From Rubinisphaera margarita (lineage in GTDB: Bacteria; Planctomycetota; Planctomycetia; Planctomycetales; Planctomycetaceae): 12,412 bases of DNA. A program made the translations under genes and the position numbers. This document shows, piece after piece, positions 1 through 8,828 of this stretch (position 1 is the stretch's first letter; every line of letters starts with the position of its first letter). Location of the stretch: the NCBI RefSeq assembly GCF_022267515.1, contig NZ_JAKFGB010000004.1:1-12412 (forward strand), read 5' to 3'. Below the pieces are notes generated by a model. That model saw only the letters and a program-made list of their open reading frames with translations, had not been told where the DNA came from and did no database searches.

Positions 1-12
1 ACTAAACACCTC

Positions 13-798
13 TTACTGCCCCTCAACACCACGCTGCAAAAAGCCGACGTTGAAAGCTGATTCACGTCGACGGCCAGTATTCGTCACGTCTCCCCAGATG
101 GTCGACGCCCCACCGATATGGCTCACCAAACTCGGGCAATGCACATAAAATGGCAATCCGCTACGTCGGCTCCATGCCCCTACGACCGAATCAATATTTC
201 GACTGCCGTCATCGGGACCATGGTGGCGATGATTCAAAACTTCAATATCACTGAGAAACGCGCGGATCCCCGGATTGCTAAACACCAATGCCAATGCACC
301 CCACCATCCCCAGCCTTCGTTGGTGATACCGAATCCACACCCAACTGCCAAAGTCACATGAGATGGACAATACAAAGAAACGACACCAACCTTCGGATCA
401 GGCCACAATTGATTGTCGAGATACTCTCGCAACCCACGAGCGAGCACGACATCATCCTGTAAAACCATAAACGCATCCGCGTGAGGCGTTCGAAGATAAA
501 GTTCGCTTAGCGCCAGATACCAGTTTGAGAACGCCCCTAACTTCTCATCACGGTCGGATCTTCCCAACGACACGAAGTCTGCTGGCAACTTAGTCCCGGG
601 TTCAGCAAACAACCTCACATCGTGCCAACCCGCAAGAAACACACTGCGCACACTTGCCTCAAGCGTTAGAACACGCCTCGGGGCGGTCGTCATACCAACA
701 GACCAGCGCTGGATGCTCACACACCCGTTCCTAACAGGAATCACGAAATTGGGACGAAATCGATGGAAACTGTGCAGAGTTTCACATATGCTTTCCAT
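13..798 (-). CDS. Putative glycosyltransferase (GT-A-like, QDDV motif)
   Basis: A 261-residue protein predicted to transfer a sugar from a nucleotide-sugar donor in the cytoplasm, probably for a surface glycan. Visible features are a beta-strand/turn segment WSVGMTTAPRR at residues 32-42, typical of the start of a GT-A-like fold. A hydrophobic strand runs into the acidic motif LQDDV (113-117), a plausible metal/nucleotide site. A conserved-looking C-terminal block has NIDSVVGAW (201-209) and PSLVSHIGGAST (222-233), a pattern seen in bacterial glycosyltransferases resembling family GT25. There is no signal peptide or membrane helix. The ATG at 798 was kept because the conserved core already begins near residue 30; the second ATG (residue 36) falls inside that core. 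No strong ribosome-binding site is visible. The gene is divergent from the plus-strand glycosyltransferase cluster, with only 53 bases between start codons, so the two sides may share a control region. The exact donor and acceptor are unknown. Confidence 0.8.
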   Translation of the reverse strand: MESICETLHSFHRFRPNFVIPVRNGCVSIQRWSVGMTTAPRRVLTLEASVRSVFLAGWHDVRLFAEPGTKLPADFVSLGRSDRDEKLGAFSNWYLALSELYLRTPHADAFMVLQDDVVLARGLREYLDNQLWPDPKVGVVSLYCPSHVTLAVGCGFGITNEGWGWWGALALVFSNPGIRAFLSDIEVLNHRHHGPDDGSRNIDSVVGAWSRRSGLPFYVHCPSLVSHIGGASTIWGDVTNTGRRRESAFNVGFLQRGVEGQ

Positions 799-851
799 GT
801 CGTCAACAAGCAGCTTTCCCGTCTACAAGCTTTTTAACACGCTACGAACAA

Positions 852-1697
852 ATGCTTGCCGCAACCTGCGTCTACTTCAATCCTTGTGGCTACCAAAAAC
901 TCTTGACGAATTACAAAGTTTTTCGTGATAACTTTCGAGGATGCGATCTTTACGCGGCCGAACTTGCGTTTGATTCTCATTTCGAAACGAGTGCCGACTT
1001 CAGATGGCAGGCCAGCTCATCAAACTTCATGTGGCAGAAAGAAGCCATGATCAACGAAGTTGTTCGACGGCTTCCCGCCAAGTACTCATCAATTGCTTGG
1101 ATCGACTGCGATGTGATCTTTTCCAATCGCCACTGGGTGCAAGAAGCCAGTGCCCTCTTAGAACTTCATCCTATTGTTCAGCTATTCGAAACTGTACACC
1201 AGTACTCTGATGAGATTGATGCCGATCCACTTCCTGGATTTGCGTTTTGCAGTCAACAGCAACTATCGGTCGTAGGATCCCCTGGGTACGCGTGGGCTGC
1301 CAGGCGCGAGTTCTTTCAGCAGAATGGCTTACCAACCCGACATATACTTGGTGGTGGGGATTCCCTGCTAACACTCGCCTTGGATCAGAGGCCGGCACTT
1401 CACAGTCCTCGTGATGCCAGTCCAGCAATGAAAGAATGGTATTTGGAATGGAGCGAACCGATACGGACATCTAGGCCCTCAGTTGGCGCGGTAAGCGGAA
1501 CAATATTTCATTTGCCTCATGGTTCCATCTGCGGCCGAAAGTACCGCGAACGATGGTCGATCCTTGCACGCCACAACTTTGACCCACTGAACGATGTCAA
1601 ACTTTCAGCTGACGGCATCTTGGAATGGGCGCATGCCAATGACACTCTAAAGAAAGACGTCAAGCGATACTTCTTCCAGCGCTACGACGACAATTGA
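852..1697 (+). CDS. Glycosyltransferase-like protein with DxD motif
   Basis: A 281-residue cytoplasmic protein of a glycosyltransferase-like family that I recognise by layout but cannot name by accession. It opens with a strand and the block YFNPCGYQKLLTNYKVF (residues 8-24). A segment FMWQKEAMINEVVRRLP (59-75) precedes the metal-binding-type motif WIDCDVIF (83-90, D-x-D at 85-87). Further on are GSPGYAWAARREFF (142-155), GGGDSL (167-172) and HLPHGS (220-225), followed by the RYRER-like helix. This order (N-terminal strand, DxD, glycine-rich acceptor loop, late His) fits a GT-A fold. The start at 852 is supported because the conserved block begins within ten residues, though no clear Shine-Dalgarno sequence precedes it. 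It is the first of four co-directional genes and lies 25 bases before the next start. A sugar-transfer role is inference; the substrate is unknown. Confidence 0.78.
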   Translation: MLAATCVYFNPCGYQKLLTNYKVFRDNFRGCDLYAAELAFDSHFETSADFRWQASSSNFMWQKEAMINEVVRRLPAKYSSIAWIDCDVIFSNRHWVQEASALLELHPIVQLFETVHQYSDEIDADPLPGFAFCSQQQLSVVGSPGYAWAARREFFQQNGLPTRHILGGGDSLLTLALDQRPALHSPRDASPAMKEWYLEWSEPIRTSRPSVGAVSGTIFHLPHGSICGRKYRERWSILARHNFDPLNDVKLSADGILEWAHANDTLKKDVKRYFFQRYDDN

Positions 1698-1722
1698 AAC
1701 AACAAGAGAGGGAGGATGATTT

Positions 1723-3201
1723 ATGGATCGTGTGGCTATTCTCTATTTGCGCACCGATGTGACATGGAGAGTAATGTCAGAAGATACGTTCATGGACCAA
1801 GAGAGGCACCATCGGTCGACGATCCCCTTAACGCCACCGAGACGTCGTGAGATTCTTCAGCGTATAGAGCTTTGGAACCGCACATTCACCATGACGTACT
1901 TTGAATACCGTCAGAACATCAAAGATATCGCTGAACTGAATCGATCACACATCTGTAATATCGACCTCGTCGTCAGAAATCGCCATAGTGTTTCCCACGT
2001 GAAGACCTCTGAGGCAATCTTTATTCCCGTTGATGACGATGACTGGTTTCGACCGGATATCGTCTCCACACTGCTTCACAATAGCAACTCCGAGACAGAT
2101 CTCATCAGTTGGCGTGATGCTATCTACTGCCCGACCCGGTACAGGAAAAATCAGAACGGAGAACGCGAGATCATTTTTCCACGCGGTCTCAGCGAACATG
2201 GTTTTGCAACCAATGCTTATGCAATTACTGCTAAAGGCTTAGATCGATTTTCTCCCGAAGATCAAGCCATGATGCTCGACAGGCATGGCACGGTTCTCAA
2301 AACCTTCCGAGCTTGTCAACCTTGCTTTTCACATATCATCCTCGAAGAACCCCAGAGCATTACCCACAAATCTCCAGCCTCCATCACAAAGCTTCAACCT
2401 ATTTCAAGCCAAACAGAGCTTCTCGACCAAATGAGGACGATTTCAAGAGAAGACGAACCCGAGAGTATTTGCATGCCCTGGGCGAAGCCATATATTCGCC
2501 AGGCGCAACAACTGAACCGTGAGCTGATCAACGGATTGCGTGTCAACCTGCCTGAAACTCCTGTTCAACTGCAGCGGTGCCCGGCTAAACAACAGCCTCA
2601 GGGAATAGCACCCCGCACACGCTTGATGAACGAAATCATTCGTCGAAAGAGTTATCGATCCTATTTGGAGATTGGGTGCGGCAACAATCAACATTTTTCG
2701 AATATTGATGCTGTCCGAAAAATCGGCGTGGATCCGCGGCAAGGGGGTACCCACCGCATGTCTTCTGATGACTTCTTCGCCACAAATCGAGAAATCTTTG
2801 ATCTCGTGTTTATCGACGGACTGCATCTTGACGAACAAGTAACGCGGGACATCCATAACTCTCTATCTGTTTTGAAATCGAACGGTTTGATCCTGGTTCA
2901 TGATTGCCTGCCGCAAAGCCGAGAACAACAAGAAAGAATTCGCACTACCGGTTCATGGATGGGGGATGTGTGGAAGGCCATTGTTCGACTTCGCCAACGT
3001 CATGATCTGGATGTTGCCGTTCTCAAAGACTGCTGCGGAATCGGCGCCATACTTCCGCGTTCCAACAGTAATCTACTTGAAACCATTCCGGAATTGACTT
3101 GGGATGTCTTCGTCGGTGAACGAGACCATCTCTTGCGTATCTTGAACCCAGATGAGTTCTTCCAGTTCATACAGAACAACGAACCAGCAGCGACGCATTA
3201 G
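1723..3201 (+). CDS. Fusion: GT-A-like domain plus class I SAM methyltransferase
   Basis: A 492-residue two-domain protein. Residues 1-225 look like a glycosyltransferase-type domain. A strand IFIPV is followed by four consecutive aspartates and Trp (DDDDW, 104-108), the sort of acidic metal site found in GT-A enzymes, and by a conserved-looking ISWRDAIY segment (128-135). Residues about 295-460 form a class I methyltransferase resembling the Methyltransf_24 group. These carry motif I YLEIGCG (314-320), IGVDP after the second strand (334-338), DLVFIDGLH (360-368) and LILVHDC (389-395), then GDVWKAI (414-420). It would use S-adenosylmethionine to methylate a sugar or another small acceptor, possibly the product of the N-terminal domain. 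The start is well supported by a purine-rich GGGAGGATG ribosome-binding site about eight bases upstream. It belongs to the same plus-strand run as its neighbours. The N-terminal assignment is less certain than the methyltransferase. Confidence 0.82.
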   Translation: MDRVAILYLRTDVTWRVMSEDTFMDQERHHRSTIPLTPPRRREILQRIELWNRTFTMTYFEYRQNIKDIAELNRSHICNIDLVVRNRHSVSHVKTSEAIFIPVDDDDWFRPDIVSTLLHNSNSETDLISWRDAIYCPTRYRKNQNGEREIIFPRGLSEHGFATNAYAITAKGLDRFSPEDQAMMLDRHGTVLKTFRACQPCFSHIILEEPQSITHKSPASITKLQPISSQTELLDQMRTISREDEPESICMPWAKPYIRQAQQLNRELINGLRVNLPETPVQLQRCPAKQQPQGIAPRTRLMNEIIRRKSYRSYLEIGCGNNQHFSNIDAVRKIGVDPRQGGTHRMSSDDFFATNREIFDLVFIDGLHLDEQVTRDIHNSLSVLKSNGLILVHDCLPQSREQQERIRTTGSWMGDVWKAIVRLRQRHDLDVAVLKDCCGIGAILPRSNSNLLETIPELTWDVFVGERDHLLRILNPDEFFQFIQNNEPAATH

Positions 3202-3244
3202 GCCATTCTGTCTGCTTACTCCGCAAGATTTTGAGCCCTATCTG

Positions 3245-3991
3245 ATGTCCCAGCAAAACGCACTGAAAGACGGGAGCCCCCGCATTCTCTACCATGCCTG
3301 CCATCACAAGTGCGGAACGCATTGGTTCAAAAGACTGCTGCAATTGATCGCCCTTCGGTACGATATGAAGTTCTGCGCAGCAGCCGACAGTATACCGGTC
3401 TACAGGCCACTGATTCTCTTTGACCCGCAGAGCCGGATCGGCCCTCCTGTTAATCTCGAATACCGCGGAACTCACATGATCCGGGATCCGCGCGACGTAG
3501 TCATTTCTGGTTACTTCTATCACCTCTGGACAAACGAGGAGTGGGCGACACAACCTAACGTCGCCTACGGAGGCAGGAGCTATCAGCAGATGCTGCAATC
3601 TCTTGATCAAGAGGACGGGTTGATCGAGGAGATCAAGAAGTGTCGCTTCGTATTTAAAATGATGCGAGAGTGGGATTACTCCAACACGAACTTGCGCGAA
3701 CTCAAATACGAAGAAGCTTTTAATGAGCCCGAGTCAACGTTCACGCAAGTCTTTCAACATTACGGCATCGGGGACGATGAACTCGAGAACTGCCTGCAAC
3801 TATCACAGGAGTGCAGTTTTCAGGCGGTCGCCAAGAGACCTCCCGGCGTCGTTCAGGAGCAATCTGTAACACGCTCCGGCGAGCCAGGCCAATGGACACT
3901 CCACTTCACGTCGAGGGTGAAAGACGAATTCCGTCGCCAAACCGGGGACCTTCTCCAAGTTCTCGGTTACGAATCTAGTGCTGATTGGTGA
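3245..3991 (+). CDS. Sulfotransferase domain protein (PAPS-dependent)
   Basis: Predicted to move a sulfuryl group from 3'-phosphoadenosine-5'-phosphosulfate (PAPS) to a hydroxyl acceptor, here most likely a sugar. With the start used here it has 248 residues. The 5'-phosphosulfate loop is HHKCGTHWF (20-28), a variant of the usual PKSGTTW. The 3'-phosphate site is IRDPRDVVISGYFYH (79-93), including the expected Arg and Ser. The late RSGEPGQW block (210-217) corresponds to the family's RKG-x-x-GDW motif and is followed by HFT and a final helix. The ATG at 3245 was preferred because it places the P-loop near the N-terminus, as is usual, and avoids overlap with the preceding gene. An in-frame ATG at 3152 would add 31 residues (a serine run and unrelated sequence) and overlap that gene by 50 bases. 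Neither start has a strong ribosome-binding site. The gene lies between methyltransferase and glycosyltransferase genes, consistent with glycan sulfation. Confidence 0.85.
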   Translation: MSQQNALKDGSPRILYHACHHKCGTHWFKRLLQLIALRYDMKFCAAADSIPVYRPLILFDPQSRIGPPVNLEYRGTHMIRDPRDVVISGYFYHLWTNEEWATQPNVAYGGRSYQQMLQSLDQEDGLIEEIKKCRFVFKMMREWDYSNTNLRELKYEEAFNEPESTFTQVFQHYGIGDDELENCLQLSQECSFQAVAKRPPGVVQEQSVTRSGEPGQWTLHFTSRVKDEFRRQTGDLLQVLGYESSADW

Positions 3992-4036
3992 GCGCACGTC
4001 ATTTCTGTACCCGCTCTACTCAAGGCCACTCTCGTT

Positions 4037-5008
4037 ATGCCCGAGCTTTCGCAGAAAATCAACTTGACATTACAGCGTCAACCGCAGTTTATGCACCGTT
4101 CCGGTTGGGCATTTGCACTCGAAGCACTTCGCCCTTTGCATTCTCCAAATGGCGTCCTCTTCGACAGCTTTCTTGAACGTACGTTTGGTTGGCACGAACA
4201 AGATGAGCTCTCACGTGGAATGATACCCTACCGTCAGCCATGGATCGGCGTGTTGCACAATCCGCCCAACATTCCTTCGTGGCACGATTTTCACAATTCG
4301 CCGCAGGCCATCTTAGAAAAGCGTTCCTTCCAGGATTCTCTTTCGAACTGCCAGGGACTCTATGTGCTCTCGAATTACCTGAAAGAGTGGTTACAACCAC
4401 GGGTACCCGTCCCGGTTGAATCGCTCCGACATCCGACCGAACTGTCACCCCTCCAGTTCGACGTGCATCGCTTTCTCTCCCAACAACCTCGAAAGATCGT
4501 CCACGTGGGCTGGTGGTTGAGAAAGATCAGTTCGTTCTTTCGGTTGCCGCTCGAAAACCACCAGAAGATCTTGCTGAGGATCCCGCATCCTTACTTCGCT
4601 ACGGTGCTCTCCAGGGATTTAGCCGTTCACAACGTTTCCGATGTCGAACGACGATCGGTCACGATCTCACCGTTTCTGTCCGAACAGGAGTACGATGAGG
4701 TGCTCGCTGGATGCCCGGTGTTTTGTGATTTGTATGACAGCAGCGCCAATAACACGGTCATCGAATGCATCGTCCGAAATACACCATTGCTCATCAACCC
4801 CCTTCCCGCCGTCAGAGAATACCTGGGAGATGATTACCCACTTTATTTCCGATCGTTATCTGAAGCCCGGCGGAAATTCGAAAGCTGCGATTTGGTCCTT
4901 AGCGCTCACAACTATATGAAATACCTCGATAAGGGAGAATACTCAGCCGAGTACTTCTGTCGCCAAGTTGCCAATTCAGCCATCTACCAGATCGAACCAG
5001 TCTCATAA
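4037..5008 (+). CDS. GT-B-like glycosyltransferase
   Basis: A 323-residue protein whose C-terminal half resembles the donor-binding domain of GT-B glycosyltransferases. DLYDSSANNTVIECIVRNTP (231-250) is the loop-helix that in this fold contacts the nucleotide-sugar. It is followed by LLINPLPAVREYLG (251-264), the strand where the enzyme distinguishes favoured positions. The N-terminal half has WIGVLHNPPNIPSW (69-82), GLYVLSNYLKEWL (107-119) and IVHVGWW (154-160, start of the second Rossmann-like domain). No membrane segment or signal peptide is visible, so a cytoplasmic enzyme is likely. The gene starts 45 bases after the sulfotransferase stop; an AAGG stretch lies about 11 bases upstream of the ATG. 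It is the last gene of the plus-strand cluster. The role (adding one sugar to a surface or secreted glycan) is inferred from fold and neighbours; the sugar is unknown. Confidence 0.8.
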   Translation: MPELSQKINLTLQRQPQFMHRSGWAFALEALRPLHSPNGVLFDSFLERTFGWHEQDELSRGMIPYRQPWIGVLHNPPNIPSWHDFHNSPQAILEKRSFQDSLSNCQGLYVLSNYLKEWLQPRVPVPVESLRHPTELSPLQFDVHRFLSQQPRKIVHVGWWLRKISSFFRLPLENHQKILLRIPHPYFATVLSRDLAVHNVSDVERRSVTISPFLSEQEYDEVLAGCPVFCDLYDSSANNTVIECIVRNTPLLINPLPAVREYLGDDYPLYFRSLSEARRKFESCDLVLSAHNYMKYLDKGEYSAEYFCRQVANSAIYQIEPVS

Positions 5009-5236
5009 TCGCTTGAGGATAGTGAACAGGCAAATTTCCACAAGTCTTCTAGAGGCGAGGATAGCCACACTCGCGACAGTCTTACTATTTAAGTTGCAGC
5101 AACTACCCTCAATGGCTGGTGTACTATGCAGGCATCGAACTGACAATTCACGAGCAATGCCTGTACAACCCGAACATTGAGCTATCTCAGACGCGGTGGC
5201 ATGCTCCCCAAACACTGATCCATGTGTTATGAGAGT
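5009..5236. other. Gene-free spacer at convergent boundary
   Basis: This stretch separates the end of the plus-strand glycan cluster from the minus-strand transposase relic. Open frames here are short and have no recognisable motif. A weak GCGAG/CTCGC pairing near 5053-5072 has no T-tract and is not convincing as a terminator. It may hold the lost end of the insertion sequence, but I see no inverted repeat that I can defend. Confidence 0.4.
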
Positions 5237-5896
<660 letters not shown>

Positions 5897-6017
5897 TCAA
5901 ATACCAAACTCTGTGTCACATCGAGATTTACGACAACCCCAACCGCAGGGTTAACGGCCTTGAGTGGCACCCAGCGCTGTGATTCAGCCTGTCTCACCAT
6001 AAACGCACTCGCCACTC

Positions 6018-6971
6018 TCACTCTACCAAATATCTAATTTCAACTCGCGATTGGTCAACCACATACATCTCAATGAGCTGATGAGCTCCAACTAGCTCCT
6101 CTTCATCTCCCTTCACAGTGAGCACACACTTCTGTGTTCTATCAGACCCCAGCAATTCGACCCAGCTTCCAACCTGAACTGCATCCACAGAAATCGCTTT
6201 AAGAATAGCCTTCTCGACAATCATTTCAATCGACGCAGCATCGACCGAAGAGCCACTGACGTCGATCGACTCCAGATTGGATATCTTCGAGATCCACGCA
6301 GATGACCCTTTGATCGACACATTATCCGACACATCCAGAGTATTAAGGCATCCAAAATCAATCTCCGCCAGACCTGCGTCCGTGACAGACGTGTTTTGCA
6401 CTCTCAGAACTTCAATACAAATGCCAGAAAGAAAAGGAAACGCAGCGTCGGACACTGCTGTATCGCTGACATCCAACTTCCTTAGCCCACGACACCTGTT
6501 CAAGCACACCATTCCCCTATCGGTAATTCCAGAGCCCTCAAGATTCAGAACCTCCACCACCCCTTGATCACCCAATGAGCACAGGAACTTATCTCCGACA
6601 TCTGTTCTCCGCACACTGATTGTTCGAAATCGGTGACCGTGTACGATCTCTATCATCAATGCGTCATCCACATCTGCATCATCTAATAGTATACCTTCCA
6701 CCTCCCTGATTACGCTCAATCCATACACGACTTCACGATCAACCCTCAGTCCTTTAAGGCTAATAATGTCGACACCGAACACCGCAGAAACAAAGACGTC
6801 ACCGCTATCCTTCCAACCCACAATTCCTCCGCTAACAATGGCTGCACCACTCTCCCGCAACGAATATATCGCTAAACATCTACGTATGCAACGAGATGCA
6901 CCCCATACAGAAAATACAACGCAACAGAAAACCGCAACATACAGCAGCCGAACCGCAATTTGTGCTCGCAT
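6018..6971 (-). CDS. N-anchored leucine-rich-repeat protein, candidate Rhs immunity
   Basis: A 317-residue protein with a hydrophobic N-terminal segment (about residues 5-25, after a short MRAQ start). This acts as a signal anchor or uncleaved signal and places the rest outside the cytoplasm. From about residue 85 to 260 there are leucine-rich-type repeats of roughly 22-25 residues, each with a hydrophobic strand and a following T/S-x-V/I-[TS]-D turn. Examples are LNLEGSGITD (142-151), LDVSDTAVSDAAF (166-178), LRVQNTSVTDAGL (189-201), LDVSDNVSI (212-220) and IDVSGSSVDAASI (236-248). LRR surfaces usually bind protein partners. The ATG at 6971 lies 12 bases after the stop of the orphan Rhs gene, with a GAGG ribosome-binding site about 10 bases upstream that abuts that stop. 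This position is where a cognate immunity gene is expected. The LRR fold is clear; the immunity role is inference. Confidence 0.78.
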   Translation of the reverse strand: MRAQIAVRLLYVAVFCCVVFSVWGASRCIRRCLAIYSLRESGAAIVSGGIVGWKDSGDVFVSAVFGVDIISLKGLRVDREVVYGLSVIREVEGILLDDADVDDALMIEIVHGHRFRTISVRRTDVGDKFLCSLGDQGVVEVLNLEGSGITDRGMVCLNRCRGLRKLDVSDTAVSDAAFPFLSGICIEVLRVQNTSVTDAGLAEIDFGCLNTLDVSDNVSIKGSSAWISKISNLESIDVSGSSVDAASIEMIVEKAILKAISVDAVQVGSWVELLGSDRTQKCVLTVKGDEEELVGAHQLIEMYVVDQSRVEIRYLVE

Positions 6972-6983
6972 ACCAACGGGACC

Positions 6984-8828
6984 TCATATGCATGATGTAT
7001 CGCAACGCGTCTTGTTAAACGTCCCCTCAATCACATCCCGCATAATGTCTGCCCACCCGCCACCAAGAGACTGAAAAGCATCCACACATGCAAGAAACTC
7101 ACAGCATCCCTGACAGACATCAATGTTCCCATGAAATCCAGATGAATCGTCCAGGGGATTCCTACATGGCCCCGGAGTATCACATTTATTGGTCTTCTCA
7201 TTGAACTCCAGACCGCAACCGCATGGATCGGGCCTCGGAGATGTCGAGTTCGCAGAACAACACAACAGCTCGGCAAACCACTCCTTTATCGCATCTGCCG
7301 ATGCACCACCAAGACAGTCGTTGACACACTCGCGAATCTCTCTCGACGTTCTGGCTTGAGGGCAATTTTCAGCCATGCACTCGGCAATACCGTCCCCTGC
7401 TTTCCCTGCGTCTGGATAAGGATATTTCTCCAGACATTTGTCTTTATGCTTCAACTCATTACCGCTCGGGTCGACACCAACCAACGGAGAATCACCTACA
7501 TACAGATAAAGACTAAGTGAATCTCGATAACGAACATCATCTCGACTCGACCACACCCCCAGAGAACAAATATACGAACGATTTCTTACGTAGTACAACA
7601 ACATCATATCCACCTCGGACCTATACCCCGCGTAAAGATATTGCCACTCATAGCTAGGCGAATCTGACTCTTCAAACATCGGCGACAGGAAGGTTGGAAC
7701 GCCATATGCAGAGTAAGTGACCCGCTGCTGTATTACCCCATCATGGCTACACAATGCGTTAGTGTTCCAATTGGCGTCTTGCAGACCATACAGCCGCTGA
7801 TTAACACCCCCTACATCTCGATCACGCACCACAACATCGTCTATATACCTCATGCCCCAGACAAATTGTCTCTCAGCGTTCGTGGAATTGCCTATCCTCT
7901 CCTCTGCAACCTGCCACTTCTTGGGATCGGTATAATAGATGTGTCGGATCGACTGAGACACTCCGTGCTCCAGCTTCTGCTCAGCGCACCTTCGCCGAGC
8001 GCCATCGAATTCATACTGAATAACTACACTCGCTGATTGGTCGTCAATTTTTACCAAGTGATCCCAAGCGTCGTAGGTCGCCGTGTATGTTCCCGTCGCC
8101 TCAAACCCTTCCCACTCTTCCGTCGTAAACGCCTTCCACTCGTCAGAAGTAAATTGAGCCCAATCGAGACCGGACGCTTTGGCATTCGGAATTCTGATCA
8201 TATTCCCATTGTGGTCATAACCTGGACTCGGCCAGTCTACTCCCACGCTCGCCGCGATCCCAGTGATTTCGTTCACCTCATTGTTGGTCCTACTTTGATT
8301 CAAATCCCAGCTGCCATCACCATTGCTGTCCTGCAAATACTTTTTCCAGTTACCTGTGGGATCAAGGGACCAGCACTCCGCAAATGTCTTGTCGGTAATC
8401 CCATCTTTCTGCGAGTTCAGAGTTCCTCGCTGTAGGTCCTTCAGGCGATGAAGGGCATCATAGCTGTAAAGCTCGTCGAAGTGCTTATCCAGACTTTCGG
8501 CAACGACGTTCTGCCGCCATATCCGATTGCTTACCCGGTCATATCCGTACTTGATGCGATCGACGTCACTTGCTGTGTTGTAATTGTACCAGCGACAGTC
8601 TTTGATCCGCCCGAAGCGGTCCCATCCCAAGTAAATATCACCCGTATCGGGATCATTGGTCCCCGTAAGATCCACCAACGTCCACTTGACCTCCGGCTCG
8701 GGAGAATCAGCGATCACAAACCCGCTTCCGAACGGAGAATTCACAGATCGGGCTGCTTCCCCCTCCCCCAGGTAACTGTAATCGTCAAGATGCGTCGAGG
8801 AGACATCGTCATCGACGATCGCTTTCAC
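6984..8828 (-). CDS. Orphan Rhs core with cysteine-rich C-terminal tip
   Basis: The open part (614 codons, GTG at 8828) of a 5'-truncated YD-repeat/Rhs protein. Residues 1-370 carry degenerate YD-type repeats such as YGYDRVSNRIWRQ (94-106), YSYDALHRLKDL (121-132) and YDAWDHLVKI (252-261). Residues about 370-456 are the Rhs-associated core: YSAYGVPT, LYAGYRSEVDMMLLYYVRNR and a final YLYVGDSPLVGVDPSG. The usual RDPIG box reads RDDVR (429-433), so the core is divergent. After DPSG (453-456) comes a unique tip of about 158 residues with some 17 cysteines, many in C-x3/4-C pairs and a CCEF cluster. I recognise no known toxin domain. The GTG start lacks a good ribosome-binding site. Rhs coding sequence continues upstream in the same frame past a TAA at 8865-8867, so this is best seen as a displaced Rhs tip module rather than a complete gene. 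The LRR gene starts 12 bases downstream. Confidence 0.8.
   Translation of the reverse strand: MKAIVDDDVSSTHLDDYSYLGEGEAARSVNSPFGSGFVIADSPEPEVKWTLVDLTGTNDPDTGDIYLGWDRFGRIKDCRWYNYNTASDVDRIKYGYDRVSNRIWRQNVVAESLDKHFDELYSYDALHRLKDLQRGTLNSQKDGITDKTFAECWSLDPTGNWKKYLQDSNGDGSWDLNQSRTNNEVNEITGIAASVGVDWPSPGYDHNGNMIRIPNAKASGLDWAQFTSDEWKAFTTEEWEGFEATGTYTATYDAWDHLVKIDDQSASVVIQYEFDGARRRCAEQKLEHGVSQSIRHIYYTDPKKWQVAEERIGNSTNAERQFVWGMRYIDDVVVRDRDVGGVNQRLYGLQDANWNTNALCSHDGVIQQRVTYSAYGVPTFLSPMFEESDSPSYEWQYLYAGYRSEVDMMLLYYVRNRSYICSLGVWSSRDDVRYRDSLSLYLYVGDSPLVGVDPSGNELKHKDKCLEKYPYPDAGKAGDGIAECMAENCPQARTSREIRECVNDCLGGASADAIKEWFAELLCCSANSTSPRPDPCGCGLEFNEKTNKCDTPGPCRNPLDDSSGFHGNIDVCQGCCEFLACVDAFQSLGGGWADIMRDVIEGTFNKTRCDTSCI
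8094..8165 (-). repeat. Tryptophan octad motif in orphan Rhs
   Basis: Three tryptophans eight residues apart (residues 223, 231, 239 of the orphan Rhs), with the units WAQFTSDE, WKAFTTEE and WEGFEATG. Each unit is 24 bases and follows W-x-x-F-[TE]-x-x-x. The repeat interrupts ordinary YD-type sequence and matches a similar element in the larger Rhs gene. Confidence 0.6.

Noticed and set aside
118..462. 114-codon plus-strand ORF opposite the first glycosyltransferase
   Set aside because: The minus-strand reading contains the conserved PSLVSHIG and QDDV blocks; the plus frame has no coherent protein features.
2443..2856. 137-codon minus-strand ORF within the methyltransferase fusion
   Set aside because: The plus strand here encodes the SAM-binding motifs, so this is a shadow frame.
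5053..5072. Possible terminator hairpin (GCGAG/CTCGC) after the glycan cluster
   Set aside because: The stem is only five base pairs with a long loop and no T-tract.
5003..5215. 70-codon minus-strand ORF beyond the transposase relic
   Set aside because: It shows no transposase C-terminal motif, overlaps the end of the glycosyltransferase gene and has an unlikely composition.
8094..8165. Tryptophan octads as a CRISPR or DNA-level direct repeat array
   Set aside because: The units are similar as protein but differ considerably in bases, have no spacers and stay in frame, so they are coding repeats.
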